A stretch of 64,000 bases of DNA from Limnovirga sp038203525 (lineage in GTDB: Bacteria > Bacteroidota > Bacteroidia > Chitinophagales > Chitinophagaceae), in NCBI GenBank assembly GCA_038203525.1, contig JBBRDW010000005.1, forward strand, positions 32,437 to 96,436, read 5' to 3'. Shown here one piece after another: positions 17,954 through 25,937 of this stretch. A model generated the notes under the pieces. The model had not been told where the DNA came from and did not search any database. It was given only the letters and a program-made list of their open reading frames with translations. The number at the start of each line of letters is the position of its first letter. The first letter of the stretch is position 1. A program made the position numbers and the translations under genes.

Positions 17954-19117
17954 ATGAAAAAATCGCTGGTTGTTATTAGGTGGATTGTTGGCTTACTTTT
18001 TATTTTTTCGGGTCTCATTAAAGCAAACGACCCACTGGGCCTGAGTTATAAAATGCAGGAGTTTTTTGAAGTGTGGGGCCTTAGCAGCCTAAATGGCTTC
18101 ACGCTTTCTCTTTCGCTTGTTATGAATGTATTTGAAGTGCTTGCAGGTGTGGCTGTTATTATAGGCTGGCGCATGCGGCTTTTTAGTTGGTTGTTACTGT
18201 TGTTGATCATTTTCTTTTGTTTCTTAACAGCCTACGCTTACCTGAGTGGTAATATTAAAACATGTGGCTGTTTTGGTGACTGTATTCCGCTTACACCGTT
18301 AACCTCTTTTATAAAGGATCTTTTGCTGCTACTGCTAATATTGGTATTGTTTTTTAACTGGAAAAAAATTAAACCGGCAGTCGCAGCTCCATTACCGCAG
18401 GTGTTGCTAATAATTTGCGTTTCAAGTACAATTTACCTTCAATATTATGTAATGAACCACCTTCCTTTAAAAGACTGTTTGCCATTTAAAAAGGGAGCCA
18501 ATATTATTGAAAGCATGAAAGTACCTGCAGGCGCCCCTGCTGACAGCATTGTGCTAACGTTTAAATACAAAAAGAACGGTCAGCTAATGGAGTTTGACGC
18601 CAACAGTTTTCCCGCAGATTTTGATTCTACTTACGAATTTGTAGAACGCTACCAAAAAACCGTTAAGAAAGGTTTTGAACCTGCTATCGTTGATTTTAGT
18701 TTGCAGAGTTTAAAAGGTAACGATATAACGGTTTCTGTACTTAACCAGGGCAATTATTATGTAATGCTTTTGGTAAATGATTTCTCGAACAGCGAAAAAT
18801 GGCGCAACAAAGATTTCGATTCCCTTGAAGCAAAACTTGCTGCTAAACATCTTCCACTTTTCATTGTAACTTCTGAGAAAGATAAGGCCATTGAATTTTT
18901 TGGTACCAATAATAAAAACATAAGGATACTGATAGGCGACGGCACTGTTATAAAAACTGCTGCCCGGGTAAACCCTACGTATTTTGTTATGCAGCTTGCC
19001 AATATTAAATATAAATATAGCTACCAAGATATTAATATGGTAATGGAAGCAATTAATGCAGCACCGGTAAATGAATATTATGATGATTTTGATATTCAAT
19101 TCGATACTGGACAATAA
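17954..19117 (+). CDS. BT_3928-like membrane protein (DoxX/MauE-type) with periplasmic domain
   Basis: 387 residues. The N-terminal ~150 residues have four hydrophobic segments and DoxX/MauE-type motifs: RWIVGLLFIFSGLIKANDPLG, then FEVLAGVAVIIGW and the Cys cluster KTCGCFGDCIPLTPLTSF. A further hydrophobic segment (PQVLLIICVSSTIYLQYYV) leads to a ~200-residue soluble part whose fold looks thioredoxin-like (NYYVMLLVNDFSNSEKW, LFIVTSEKDKAIEFFG, INPTYFVMQ-like strand) but lacks a CxxC pair. MauE-type membrane domains pass electrons to thiols, so a redox or oxidative-stress role is possible. The combination is widespread in Bacteroidota and uncharacterised. ATG 17954 was chosen because it fits the membrane segment and the upstream -7 box. 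Confidence 0.72.
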   Translation: MKKSLVVIRWIVGLLFIFSGLIKANDPLGLSYKMQEFFEVWGLSSLNGFTLSLSLVMNVFEVLAGVAVIIGWRMRLFSWLLLLLIIFFCFLTAYAYLSGNIKTCGCFGDCIPLTPLTSFIKDLLLLLLILVLFFNWKKIKPAVAAPLPQVLLIICVSSTIYLQYYVMNHLPLKDCLPFKKGANIIESMKVPAGAPADSIVLTFKYKKNGQLMEFDANSFPADFDSTYEFVERYQKTVKKGFEPAIVDFSLQSLKGNDITVSVLNQGNYYVMLLVNDFSNSEKWRNKDFDSLEAKLAAKHLPLFIVTSEKDKAIEFFGTNNKNIRILIGDGTVIKTAARVNPTYFVMQLANIKYKYSYQDINMVMEAINAAPVNEYYDDFDIQFDTGQ

Positions 19118-19254
19118 TAATGCCCGCTAATTTTGTTGAACAGCACTGCATTGCGTATTTGCAGCATTAAAAAATAACACCGAAACAGTTAGATATATGC
19201 GGCAACTTTATGAAATTTGCTTTCTTAAAACACCAGTCTAAAAATTATAAAATT

Positions 19255-19701
19255 ATGCGCACAATAAACGAAGTACTTCAGCAGAAAGGCCCGCATTTTA
19301 ATTACATAGATTCAGACGCTACAGTTCTTGATGCCATTAAAGTAATGAAGAATGAGAACATCAGCTATCTGATAGTCAATGAAAATGATACCTATGCGGG
19401 CATAATATCTGAACGGGATTATACCCATAAAGTAATCCTCGAAAACAAACATTCGGCAACTACAATGGTGAAAGAAATTATGACGAAAGATTTCCCCATT
19501 GTTAGCGGATCTAATACCGCCGAGCAATGTATGGTTATCATGAATGCCGCCAAAAGCCGCTACCTGCCTGTGTATGATGGACTTGAATTTAGAGGCATCA
19601 TCACCATACACGATTTAATGCGCGAAGCCATCCTGGAGAACGAAAAAAGTTCAGAGCCTATGAAAGAAGCACTTAACAACAGATCACTTAAATTTTATTA
19701 G
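19255..19701 (+). CDS. CBS-domain pair protein
   Basis: 148 residues from the preferred ATG at 19255 (an in-frame ATG at 19210 adds 15 residues not typical of the family). It holds two CBS domains: ~14-65 (VLDAIKVMKNENISYLIV, GIISERDYTHKV) and ~75-130 (IMTKDFPIV, CMVIMNAAKSRYLPVYDG, GIITIHDLMREAI). Stand-alone CBS pairs bind adenosyl ligands (AMP, ATP, SAM or NADH) and act as energy or redox sensors; the partner is not known. It is cytoplasmic. It converges with the DciA-like gene, with only 11 bp between the stops. Confidence 0.88.
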   Translation: MRTINEVLQQKGPHFNYIDSDATVLDAIKVMKNENISYLIVNENDTYAGIISERDYTHKVILENKHSATTMVKEIMTKDFPIVSGSNTAEQCMVIMNAAKSRYLPVYDGLEFRGIITIHDLMREAILENEKSSEPMKEALNNRSLKFY

Positions 19702-19712
19702 CAGCAAACTAC

Positions 19713-19994
19713 TCAGCGTATCACCACCTGTTTAACTACGGTTTCACCCATCGTTTCATTTATGCGTTCTATTATTTTATCTTTCTGATAAACAAGTTCT
19801 TGTTTAAGCGGGCCAACGGAAGTATGTATAAATAAAGTGTGGTTAATAATCTCAATTTTATCGGTGTGTTTGGCAATCGTTTTACCCATTATTTCGGCCC
19901 AAATGCTCTCTATCTGCGCCGCATGCACACCGTTTTTCAATTTGCTTTTATCCAAAAACTGTTTAAGCGCCTCCCCAATTTGTAAGTAAGCCAT
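19713..19994 (-). CDS. DUF721 (DciA-like) protein
   Basis: 93 residues from the ATG at 19992-19994 (MAYLQIGEALKQFL); a 12-residue upstream extension is possible but atypical. Features of DUF721 are visible: the start helix, IESIWAEIMGKTIAKHT and the strand-rich LFIHTSVGPLKQELVYQKDKI, which looks like a KH-type fold. Larger proteins with this domain include DciA, the helicase loader that replaced DnaC in most bacteria. In Bacteroidota the stand-alone short form is usual, so a role in loading DnaB is plausible but not shown by sequence alone. Confidence 0.8.
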   Translation of the reverse strand: MAYLQIGEALKQFLDKSKLKNGVHAAQIESIWAEIMGKTIAKHTDKIEIINHTLFIHTSVGPLKQELVYQKDKIIERINETMGETVVKQVVIR

Positions 19995-20048
19995 AGTGTA
20001 AAAGTAAATACAAAGCCACCGCGCAGGCAAATATTTTATAAACAGTAT

Positions 20049-20330
20049 GCTATATTTTTTTTTGACCCGGCCTTCATTTCTTTATCAAGCTTTACTTGCG
20101 TCGCACACTTGTACGGCAAATCTTTATTCAGCTTTTACCTTAGCGTAGATTAACGCGAAGCTCGTTTGCAATTAAATATGCATTTATTCTCCACTTTAAA
20201 AGTTATGCACTATATGCACTAAAACCTGTTTGCAAACGGTAAACTCCACAGTTCAATTTCTGCCCTGCCGATGAACGGATTGCGACGCAACCAGGATGCC
20301 ATAGGGTACAAATGCCGGTATTGCAAAGCA
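20049..20330. repeat. Inverted pair of bipartite intergenic elements
   Basis: The plus copy has box A at 20063-20071 and a one-mismatch core (CACACTTG form) at 20096-20114. The diverged minus copy has its core ending GCGACGCAA at 20290 and box A GCCGGT at 20314. They sit between divergent genes, filling much of a 456-bp gap. No other feature was seen in 20331-20450. Confidence 0.72.
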
Positions 20331-20450
20331 TTTAAGTGAAGAACTAAATACTAACAGGTAAAAAAATTTGAAGCTAAAAAAAATCTTATCATAATTTAAT
20401 TATCTTGTGGGCTCCATTTCTATGAAACACTAACCAAAAAAACCAAGCAC

Positions 20451-21788
20451 ATGAATGTAGCTGTTATAGGTGCCGGCCCAACAGGCCTAAGTCTGGCTTA
20501 TGAATTAACAAGAAAAGGTATTAATGTAGATGTGTATGAAAGAGACAGTATTCCCGGTGGCCTTGCCAAGAGCATTACGCTCTGGGATGAGGAAGTTGAA
20601 GTAGGCCCTCATTACCTTACCGAAAATCTTGACAGTGGCGTAAAAGACCTCTTACGAAACGTAATTGCAGATGATCAGCTTCACCGCTACGAACGCAAAA
20701 CCCGCATTTATATTGATGACAAATTTTTCATTTATCCGCCCGGTGCGGTAAACCTGATTAAGAACCTGGGTTTCTTTAAAACGATACAAGCAGGGTTTTC
20801 TTACATGATGCAGATAGTAAGTCCTTCTAAAGATAATGGCAGCGTGGAGTCTTTTATTACCCGCAACCTGGGAACTTACCTGTATAAAAATTTCTTTAAA
20901 GAATATTCCGAAAAGCTTTGGGGCACACCCTGCAGCACATTAGACGAAAGCTATGGCAAAATAATGATTGGTTTTGGAAACCTTACCCGTTTGCAAACGC
21001 TAAAAAAATATTTTGCAAAAAAAGATATACTGGAGTTCAGCAAAAACCTTTATCCCAAAGGTGGCATGAATGTTTTATGGAACAGCCTTACCGAAAAAGT
21101 AAGAGAGCAAGGTGGTACCGTTACTTTTGGCGCCGTTATACAACAGGTTATAGCAGAAGATAAAAAAGTTAAAGGACTACAGTTTGCAGATGGTACCGTA
21201 AAGCCTTACGATTACGTTATTTCCACCATCCCCGAAGGCATTATGCTGCGCATGATGCCCGGCGTTCCAAAGAAAATATTCGAAGACCTGGCCACTATTA
21301 AAACACGCTGTGTCATCTGTGTATTTTTACATGTGGAGCATTGCGATCTTATTGACTCTAACAGTGTATTTATTTATACCAACAAAGTAATAGCCGCCAG
21401 AATTACCAATTACAACGCGTTTAGAAACGAAGCGGGTAACGATGTTATGTCAATCGAATACTGGACCAGCGATACAGATGAATTATGGCTTGCCCCACCA
21501 GAAAAAATTATTGCGGTAGTTGAAAAAGATTTGAAACAGTTTAAAGGCCACGAAAAAGTAAAAATAAAAGACACCAAGATCATTAAGCTCAGAAATGCAT
21601 ACCAAGTACCATTCCCCGATCTTAAATTTATAAAAGCAGATGCAGCCAATTATTTAAAAGAATTTAACGGCCTATTAATTACCGGCCGCGCCAACCAAAC
21701 CAATTTTAACTACGGCATGGGCGATGCCCTGGCCGAAGGAGTTAATAAAGCCCGGGAAATAATGGCAAAGGACGGGATAACCGCGTAA
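20451..21788 (+). CDS. FAD-dependent oxidoreductase (protoporphyrinogen oxidase/UDP-galactopyranose mutase-like)
   Basis: 445 residues. The N-terminal dinucleotide-binding motif is VAVIGAGPTGLSLAYEL, followed by the acidic end VYERDSIPGGLAKS and the substrate/FAD segment GPHYLTENL. The middle (ERKTRIYIDDKFFIYPP, FKEYSEKLWGTPCSTLD) and the C-terminal FAD contact (LLITGRANQTNFNYGMGDALAEG) match a group of NAD(P)-binding amine oxidase-like proteins often found with glycosyltransferases. The reaction is not certain: flavin-dependent sugar or lipid redox chemistry is likely. No sugar genes are adjacent here, so the context gives no help. It is cytoplasmic and monocistronic. Confidence 0.85.
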   Translation: MNVAVIGAGPTGLSLAYELTRKGINVDVYERDSIPGGLAKSITLWDEEVEVGPHYLTENLDSGVKDLLRNVIADDQLHRYERKTRIYIDDKFFIYPPGAVNLIKNLGFFKTIQAGFSYMMQIVSPSKDNGSVESFITRNLGTYLYKNFFKEYSEKLWGTPCSTLDESYGKIMIGFGNLTRLQTLKKYFAKKDILEFSKNLYPKGGMNVLWNSLTEKVREQGGTVTFGAVIQQVIAEDKKVKGLQFADGTVKPYDYVISTIPEGIMLRMMPGVPKKIFEDLATIKTRCVICVFLHVEHCDLIDSNSVFIYTNKVIAARITNYNAFRNEAGNDVMSIEYWTSDTDELWLAPPEKIIAVVEKDLKQFKGHEKVKIKDTKIIKLRNAYQVPFPDLKFIKADAANYLKEFNGLLITGRANQTNFNYGMGDALAEGVNKAREIMAKDGITA

Positions 21789-21876
21789 GTTTCTAAAATT
21801 GTCTAGCTGGTGTGCAGGTCATTTTATTTTAAACCAGCAGGTGAATTTTTCAAATCCAGGTCTCTGAAGAAAGAAA

Positions 21877-21934
21877 TTTTTTTGTACCCAGCCACACAGC
21901 TGTATTCATCTTTTCTTGCGTCGCACTCTTGTAC
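21877..21934 (+). repeat. Bipartite intergenic element, exact core
   Basis: TTTTTTTGTACCCAGCC, then the exact core at 21916-21934; spacing 29 bp. It follows the oxidoreductase stop by ~90 bp. Confidence 0.85.
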
Positions 21935-22008
21935 TTTCGGTTCAAGATGCACCCTGCCGCATCAGCCTCATTAATTATTTATTGTTCATTATTGATTACC
22001 GCGTTTAT

Positions 22009-22016
22009 TAGCTTTG
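22009..22016 (+). promoter_or_regulatory. -7 box upstream of rimM
   Basis: TAGCTTTG matches TAnnTTTG exactly and ends 10 bp before the ATG, predicting a transcript leader of only a few bases. ATTG at 21981 is a weak -33 candidate. Confidence 0.42.
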
Positions 22017-22026
22017 CCACAACAAT

Positions 22027-22548
22027 ATGAGCGAATACATTAATATCGGAAAATTTGTAGCAGCCTTTGGTTTAACCGGCGAGCTTATTTTAAAACACGC
22101 TTTAGGTAAAAAACTAATTTTTAAAGAAGGTGAAATAATTTTTATAGAAGAACGTAAAGGTTCTTACCTACCCTATTTTGTAGCATCTTCAAAAGCAAAG
22201 AACAATGAAGAAACCGCCATTCTGTTAGAAGGATTTAGTACAAGAGAAAAATCGCAGTTGATGGTAAAAAAACAAGCCTGGCTGCCTGATGATGACTTTA
22301 GAAAACTGGTTGCAAAAAATTCACCTATTGGGTTAATTGGCTATACACTTATTGAAGAAGGAAACGAACTTGGTGCAATAGAAGAAGTTATCGAACAGCC
22401 GCACCAGGTATTGCTTCAATTAATGATGCAGGAAAAAGAAGTGCTGATTCCCCTGCACGATGAAACCCTGGTTAAAATACATCATAAACAAAAGGAAGTA
22501 CATGTTGTACTTCCGGCTGGCTTACTCGATGTGTATCTGAAGAGCTAA
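22027..22548 (+). CDS. rimM: 16S rRNA processing/ribosome maturation factor RimM
   Basis: 173 residues of normal RimM length. The N-terminal beta-barrel is recognised by YINIGKFVAAFGLTGELILK and the C-terminal PRC-barrel by LIGYTLIEEGNELGAIEEVIEQPHQVLLQL, EVLIPLHDETLVKIHHKQKEVHVVLPAGLLDVY. RimM binds S19 and the 30S head during late assembly. The usual neighbours rpsP, trmD and rplS are absent, so here rimM has its own transcription unit; a -7 box sits just upstream. Its stop overlaps the stop of the convergent dehydrogenase gene (22545-22548). Confidence 0.93.
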   Translation: MSEYINIGKFVAAFGLTGELILKHALGKKLIFKEGEIIFIEERKGSYLPYFVASSKAKNNEETAILLEGFSTREKSQLMVKKQAWLPDDDFRKLVAKNSPIGLIGYTLIEEGNELGAIEEVIEQPHQVLLQLMMQEKEVLIPLHDETLVKIHHKQKEVHVVLPAGLLDVYLKS

Positions 22549-23672
22549 TATGCTTTCTTCACAAGGTTTACATTTCTCTGCTTCAGGTAATTGATCATAT
22601 AGGTAAAACATTTTTGGTGTTTGCCAACAAGCTCCGGGGGAAAAACGCCTTTGTATTTGAACAAACCTTCCGCTATAGCATTCACCGCTGCTGTGCAAGT
22701 ATAGCCTGTGGTTCTGGACATGGAAGATGTTTGTGTTGCTGCATCGTAGCGGTCGAGCATCGTGTACTCAATTGTTTTTGTTTCACCATTCATCTCTCCT
22801 TTTATCACCACTTTTAAAATAGTAAATTCTTCATCACCCGGCTGCAGTTTCCATTCGTTTAATAAAATAGCGGAGGTGTAATTCAACGGAATAATTTGTT
22901 CGCCTTTATAAACTATTGCTTCTTCAGCAAAGAATCCGCTTCTTTGCAAAGCAATAATTAACTCAGCGTGACCGGGATAGCGTAGTGTTTTTTCTTTCAA
23001 ATCGGGAATATGCGGCATGGTAAACAATAATGAACGAAGACCATCTGTATTAAAGCATTCCAAAGTTCCGATTTCATCAAAATCCATTAGTTCAATTTCA
23101 GTCATGGCGGGCTTAATAATAATCTTTCCGTTTTCTTTCAAACGTGCTGGCCTCGTATATTCTTCAATTACATCAATGGGCGAGAATGGCGCTTTATATT
23201 CAAACGGTTTTAATCTTCTTTTTGGTAAGCCTCCTACATAACATTCAAAACTTTCTATTTGCATCATTTCATTGTAGTGTCCAATAATAAGGTTGCTTAT
23301 TCCCGGCGCCACGCCACAGTCTGTTATCGCAGTTACATTCTTTTCTTTTGCAAGGGCATCGAGGGCAAGTGCATCCTCGGAGAAGAATGAAATATCTACA
23401 ACATTTTTTCCTGCTTGAATTACAGCCCTTAATACATTGTAGCCCATAAAACCAGGAACGGCTGTTACCACAATATCGTAAGATTTTAGCAGTGCAGGAA
23501 AATTTTCGTACGCGGTAAGATCTGCAACAACAGTAGTTATTAATGGCGATTTTGCATTTAAAAGTTCCAGCGATTTTTCACTGGCATCAAATGAAGTCAC
23601 TTCATGGTTTTTTGCAAGATCAATGGCCATGGTGCGGCCAACCATTCCGCTACCGAGTACAGCAATTTTCAT
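22545..23672 (-). CDS. Saccharopine dehydrogenase-like NAD(P)-binding enzyme
   Basis: 375 residues. The Rossmann domain opens with KIAVLGSGMVGRTMAIDLA and continues with VVADLTAYENFPALLKSYDIVVTAVPGFMG. The catalytic/C-terminal domain has DISFFSEDALALDALAKEKN, AITDCGVAPGISNLIIGHY, FECYVGGLPK and GTLECFNTDGLRSLL, typical of the saccharopine dehydrogenase C-terminal (Lys9) and L-lysine dehydrogenase group. Likely reaction: NAD(P)-dependent oxidative deamination in lysine catabolism; the exact substrate is not decided by sequence. It is monocistronic and converges with rimM, the stop codons overlapping. Confidence 0.87.
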   Translation of the reverse strand: MKIAVLGSGMVGRTMAIDLAKNHEVTSFDASEKSLELLNAKSPLITTVVADLTAYENFPALLKSYDIVVTAVPGFMGYNVLRAVIQAGKNVVDISFFSEDALALDALAKEKNVTAITDCGVAPGISNLIIGHYNEMMQIESFECYVGGLPKRRLKPFEYKAPFSPIDVIEEYTRPARLKENGKIIIKPAMTEIELMDFDEIGTLECFNTDGLRSLLFTMPHIPDLKEKTLRYPGHAELIIALQRSGFFAEEAIVYKGEQIIPLNYTSAILLNEWKLQPGDEEFTILKVVIKGEMNGETKTIEYTMLDRYDAATQTSSMSRTTGYTCTAAVNAIAEGLFKYKGVFPPELVGKHQKCFTYMINYLKQRNVNLVKKAY

Positions 23673-23793
23673 ACAGCTTAATTTTTAGATAGGCAAAGCT
23701 AAAGAATGGAGAAAGAAGAATTAGCAGTGTAAAATAAAAAATGAATTATGTACAACGGCCAGGATGCATATAGTTGCTGCAACCCATTCTTTA

Positions 23794-23848
23794 GTACAAG
23801 TGTGCGACGCAAGAATGCATCATTCCCGAGTATAAGCCGGGAACAAAA
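23794..23848 (-). repeat. Bipartite intergenic element, one-mismatch core
   Basis: The core at 23794-23812 carries the same substitution (GTACAAGTGTG) as the copies at 20096 and 29125. Box A GCCGGGAACAAAA starts at 23836 and faces the 3' end of plsX. Confidence 0.82.
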
Positions 23849-23879
23849 TCTGTATTAAAAAATAAAAGAGGAGGAAATA

Positions 23880-24833
23880 TTAAGCGGTAAAACTCGCTTT
23901 GATTTTATTACAAAGATCACTTTCAATCATTTTTTCTGCTGTAATAATCATGTTTTTAAAGGCCTTGTCATTGCTAATTCCGTGACCTATAATTACCGGC
24001 TTTGCAACGCCAAGAACAGGAGTGCCGCCATAATTTTCGTAATGAAAGCGGTGGAAATATTCGTCGTCGCCAACATTGCGGTGAACGGCAAGATCATAAA
24101 CCGTTTCTGCCATTTTCAAAATTACATTGCCGGTAAAACCATCGCAAACAGTAACATCGACTTTATCATGAAAAATATCGCGACCCTCAATATTACCAAC
24201 AAAATTGATCTTTGCGTTTTCTTTCAGCAGCGGGTAAGTTGCCTGTAGTTGTGCATTGCCCTTACCTTCTTCTTCGCCAACATTTAGTAAACCAACGCGT
24301 GGATTTTCCACATTCAAAATACACTGCGAATAAAGACTGCCAAGAATAGCGAACTGGTTTAGCTGTTCGGGCTTGCAATCCAAATTCATTCCCACATCTA
24401 ATAGCAGACCTGTTTTACCGCTCAGTTGAGGAACAATTGTAGAAATAGTTGGCCGTAATACGCCTTCAATTGCTTTGATGGTATACATAGTGCCAACAAG
24501 CATTGCACCAGTGTTGCCCGCACTAATAAATGCGTCAACTTTACCAGAAGCGAGTAACTGAAAACCGATGGAAATGGAAGATTGCGGCTTTTCTTTTAAA
24601 GCCCTGGTAGGTGGTTCATGATAGCCAATTACTTCAGACGCATGAACCACTTTTATATGTTCGCCACTAATATTGTGTTCCTGCAATAAAGACTGCAGTT
24701 GTGGTTCATCCCCTATACAAAATAAGTTAGCCGGGCTTGAATTTGCGGAAAGATATAATTGCAGACCTTTTACCGCTTCAAGCGGTGCAAAGTCGCCACC
24801 CATCATATCTAATGCAATATTCATGTCCGGCAA
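23880..24833 (-). CDS. plsX: Phosphate acyltransferase PlsX
   Basis: 317 residues of normal PlsX length. Diagnostic segments: NIALDMMGGDFAPLEAVKGL at the N-terminus, ALKEKPQSSISIGFQLLASG, AFISAGNTGAMLVGTMY, RPTISTIVPQLSGKTGLLLDVGMNLDCKP and VCDGFTGNVILKMAE. PlsX makes acyl-phosphate from acyl-ACP, the first step of the PlsX/PlsY route to phosphatidic acid, as a peripheral membrane protein. It is the last gene of the yceD-rpmF-plsX cluster and follows rpmF by 22 bp, so co-transcription is expected. Confidence 0.96.
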   Translation of the reverse strand: MPDMNIALDMMGGDFAPLEAVKGLQLYLSANSSPANLFCIGDEPQLQSLLQEHNISGEHIKVVHASEVIGYHEPPTRALKEKPQSSISIGFQLLASGKVDAFISAGNTGAMLVGTMYTIKAIEGVLRPTISTIVPQLSGKTGLLLDVGMNLDCKPEQLNQFAILGSLYSQCILNVENPRVGLLNVGEEEGKGNAQLQATYPLLKENAKINFVGNIEGRDIFHDKVDVTVCDGFTGNVILKMAETVYDLAVHRNVGDDEYFHRFHYENYGGTPVLGVAKPVIIGHGISNDKAFKNMIITAEKMIESDLCNKIKASFTA

Positions 24834-24855
24834 ACTAATGAAAAGTATTTAAATA

Positions 24856-25050
24856 CTAAGCTTTTAGAGGCGCTTTTTCGCTAACTACTTTACCCTTGTA
24901 AAATAATTTGCCTTCGCTAACATGTGCGCGGTGACGAACATGTATTTCACCTGTTGTAGAGTCGGTACTTAAAGTAACTTCCTGTGCTACATAATGCGTC
25001 CTTCTCTTGGCGCTGCGTTGTTGCGAATGTCTCCGCTTTGGATTTGGCAT
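24856..25050 (-). CDS. rpmF: 50S ribosomal protein L32
   Basis: 64 residues, with the L32 start MPNPKRRHSQQRSAKRRTHY and the later HVRHRAHVSEGKLFYKGKVV. The four zinc-ligand cysteines of the C+ form are absent, so this is a Cys-less L32. It lies in the conserved order yceD-rpmF-plsX. A dispersed repeat element separates it from yceD upstream, which may affect co-transcription. Confidence 0.96.
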   Translation of the reverse strand: MPNPKRRHSQQRSAKRRTHYVAQEVTLSTDSTTGEIHVRHRAHVSEGKLFYKGKVVSEKAPLKA

Positions 25051-25097
25051 GATTTCAAAATTTATACTTCAAAAAAAAATATACTGATTAAATACAT

Positions 25098-25154
25098 TGT
25101 TGTTACCCGGCTACTTACTTACTATTCAACTTCTGTTGCGTCGCACTCTTGTAC
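25098..25154 (+). repeat. Bipartite intergenic element, exact core, inside the yceD-rpmF operon
   Basis: Box A TTACCCGGC at 25103-25111 faces the rpmF start; the exact core at 25136-25154 faces the yceD stop. It lies in the 156-bp gap between two minus-strand genes that are usually co-transcribed. Confidence 0.85.
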
Positions 25155-25206
25155 ATTCTAATCTCCCTTCAGCAACTCAATTAATCAGCGTTTTAACCTA
25201 CAAAAA

Positions 25207-25758
25207 CTAACCTTCCAGGTCTTTAAACTTTTCCAGGCCTTTCCATACAGTACCTGTAGTGGTGTCTTTTCTCGCCTCCTCTTCCATCTGCCTCAATTTT
25301 TCCAACACGTCCAGATTGCACTGCGGACCGCCCATTTCTTCGTTGCTACACATCCTTTGCATCGGTATACTCAGGTTAATGAACTCGTAAATCCAGTCTC
25401 CAACATACAAATGACTTTCACCTTTGCTAATATAAAAAACGTCGGGATCTTCTTCCTGTTCGTTCATTATCTCTGGATCTTCTACAATTTTTACGGTCAT
25501 TTTAAATTCATCCCATAACTGCAACCTGAGTGTATTTCCGCAGCGGTCGCAGTTTACATCTGCGGCGCCACCAACATCAAATTTCAGCAGCATGAACAAA
25601 TTATTCTTTTCCAGCTGCAGTTTTACTTCCGCAATACAGTTGGAAAAGTCTTGACCGCCGTAGTGTGTAAAGAACTTATTATCTATCTGGTAATCAAATG
25701 AATGAACACCAGGCTTTAATCCCACAAATGCAATTTCGTACGCTCTCCGGTGGTTCAT
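25207..25758 (-). CDS. DUF177 (YceD) family protein
   Basis: 183 residues. Signature segments of DUF177: FDVGGAADVNCDRCGNTLRLQLWDEF, with the CxRC pair, and a second Cys-containing tail (MQRMCSNEEMGGPQCNLDVLEKL). YceD-type proteins are encoded next to rpmF in most bacteria and are linked to 23S rRNA or large-subunit biogenesis; the biochemical role is not settled. The position upstream of rpmF and plsX is conserved. Confidence 0.9.
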   Translation of the reverse strand: MNHRRAYEIAFVGLKPGVHSFDYQIDNKFFTHYGGQDFSNCIAEVKLQLEKNNLFMLLKFDVGGAADVNCDRCGNTLRLQLWDEFKMTVKIVEDPEIMNEQEEDPDVFYISKGESHLYVGDWIYEFINLSIPMQRMCSNEEMGGPQCNLDVLEKLRQMEEEARKDTTTGTVWKGLEKFKDLEG

Positions 25759-25937
25759 GGCACTTTTTTTGGGAACGCAAAGGTAATGGAAAATGGTTTT
25801 ACAGCCAAAGGAATAAAACTGTTGTCAAAAAAGTAGTTTCAGCTTATTAAATGGATGGTAAATCTTTTATTTCTTAGGCCTGCTAATTTAAAATTAGTGA
25901 TTTTAGCAGCCTATTCCATCAGGTAAATCTATTTAGG

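Noticed and set aside
20115..20271. tRNA-like or RNA gene between the paired elements
   Set aside because: No cloverleaf or conserved T-loop pattern was found.
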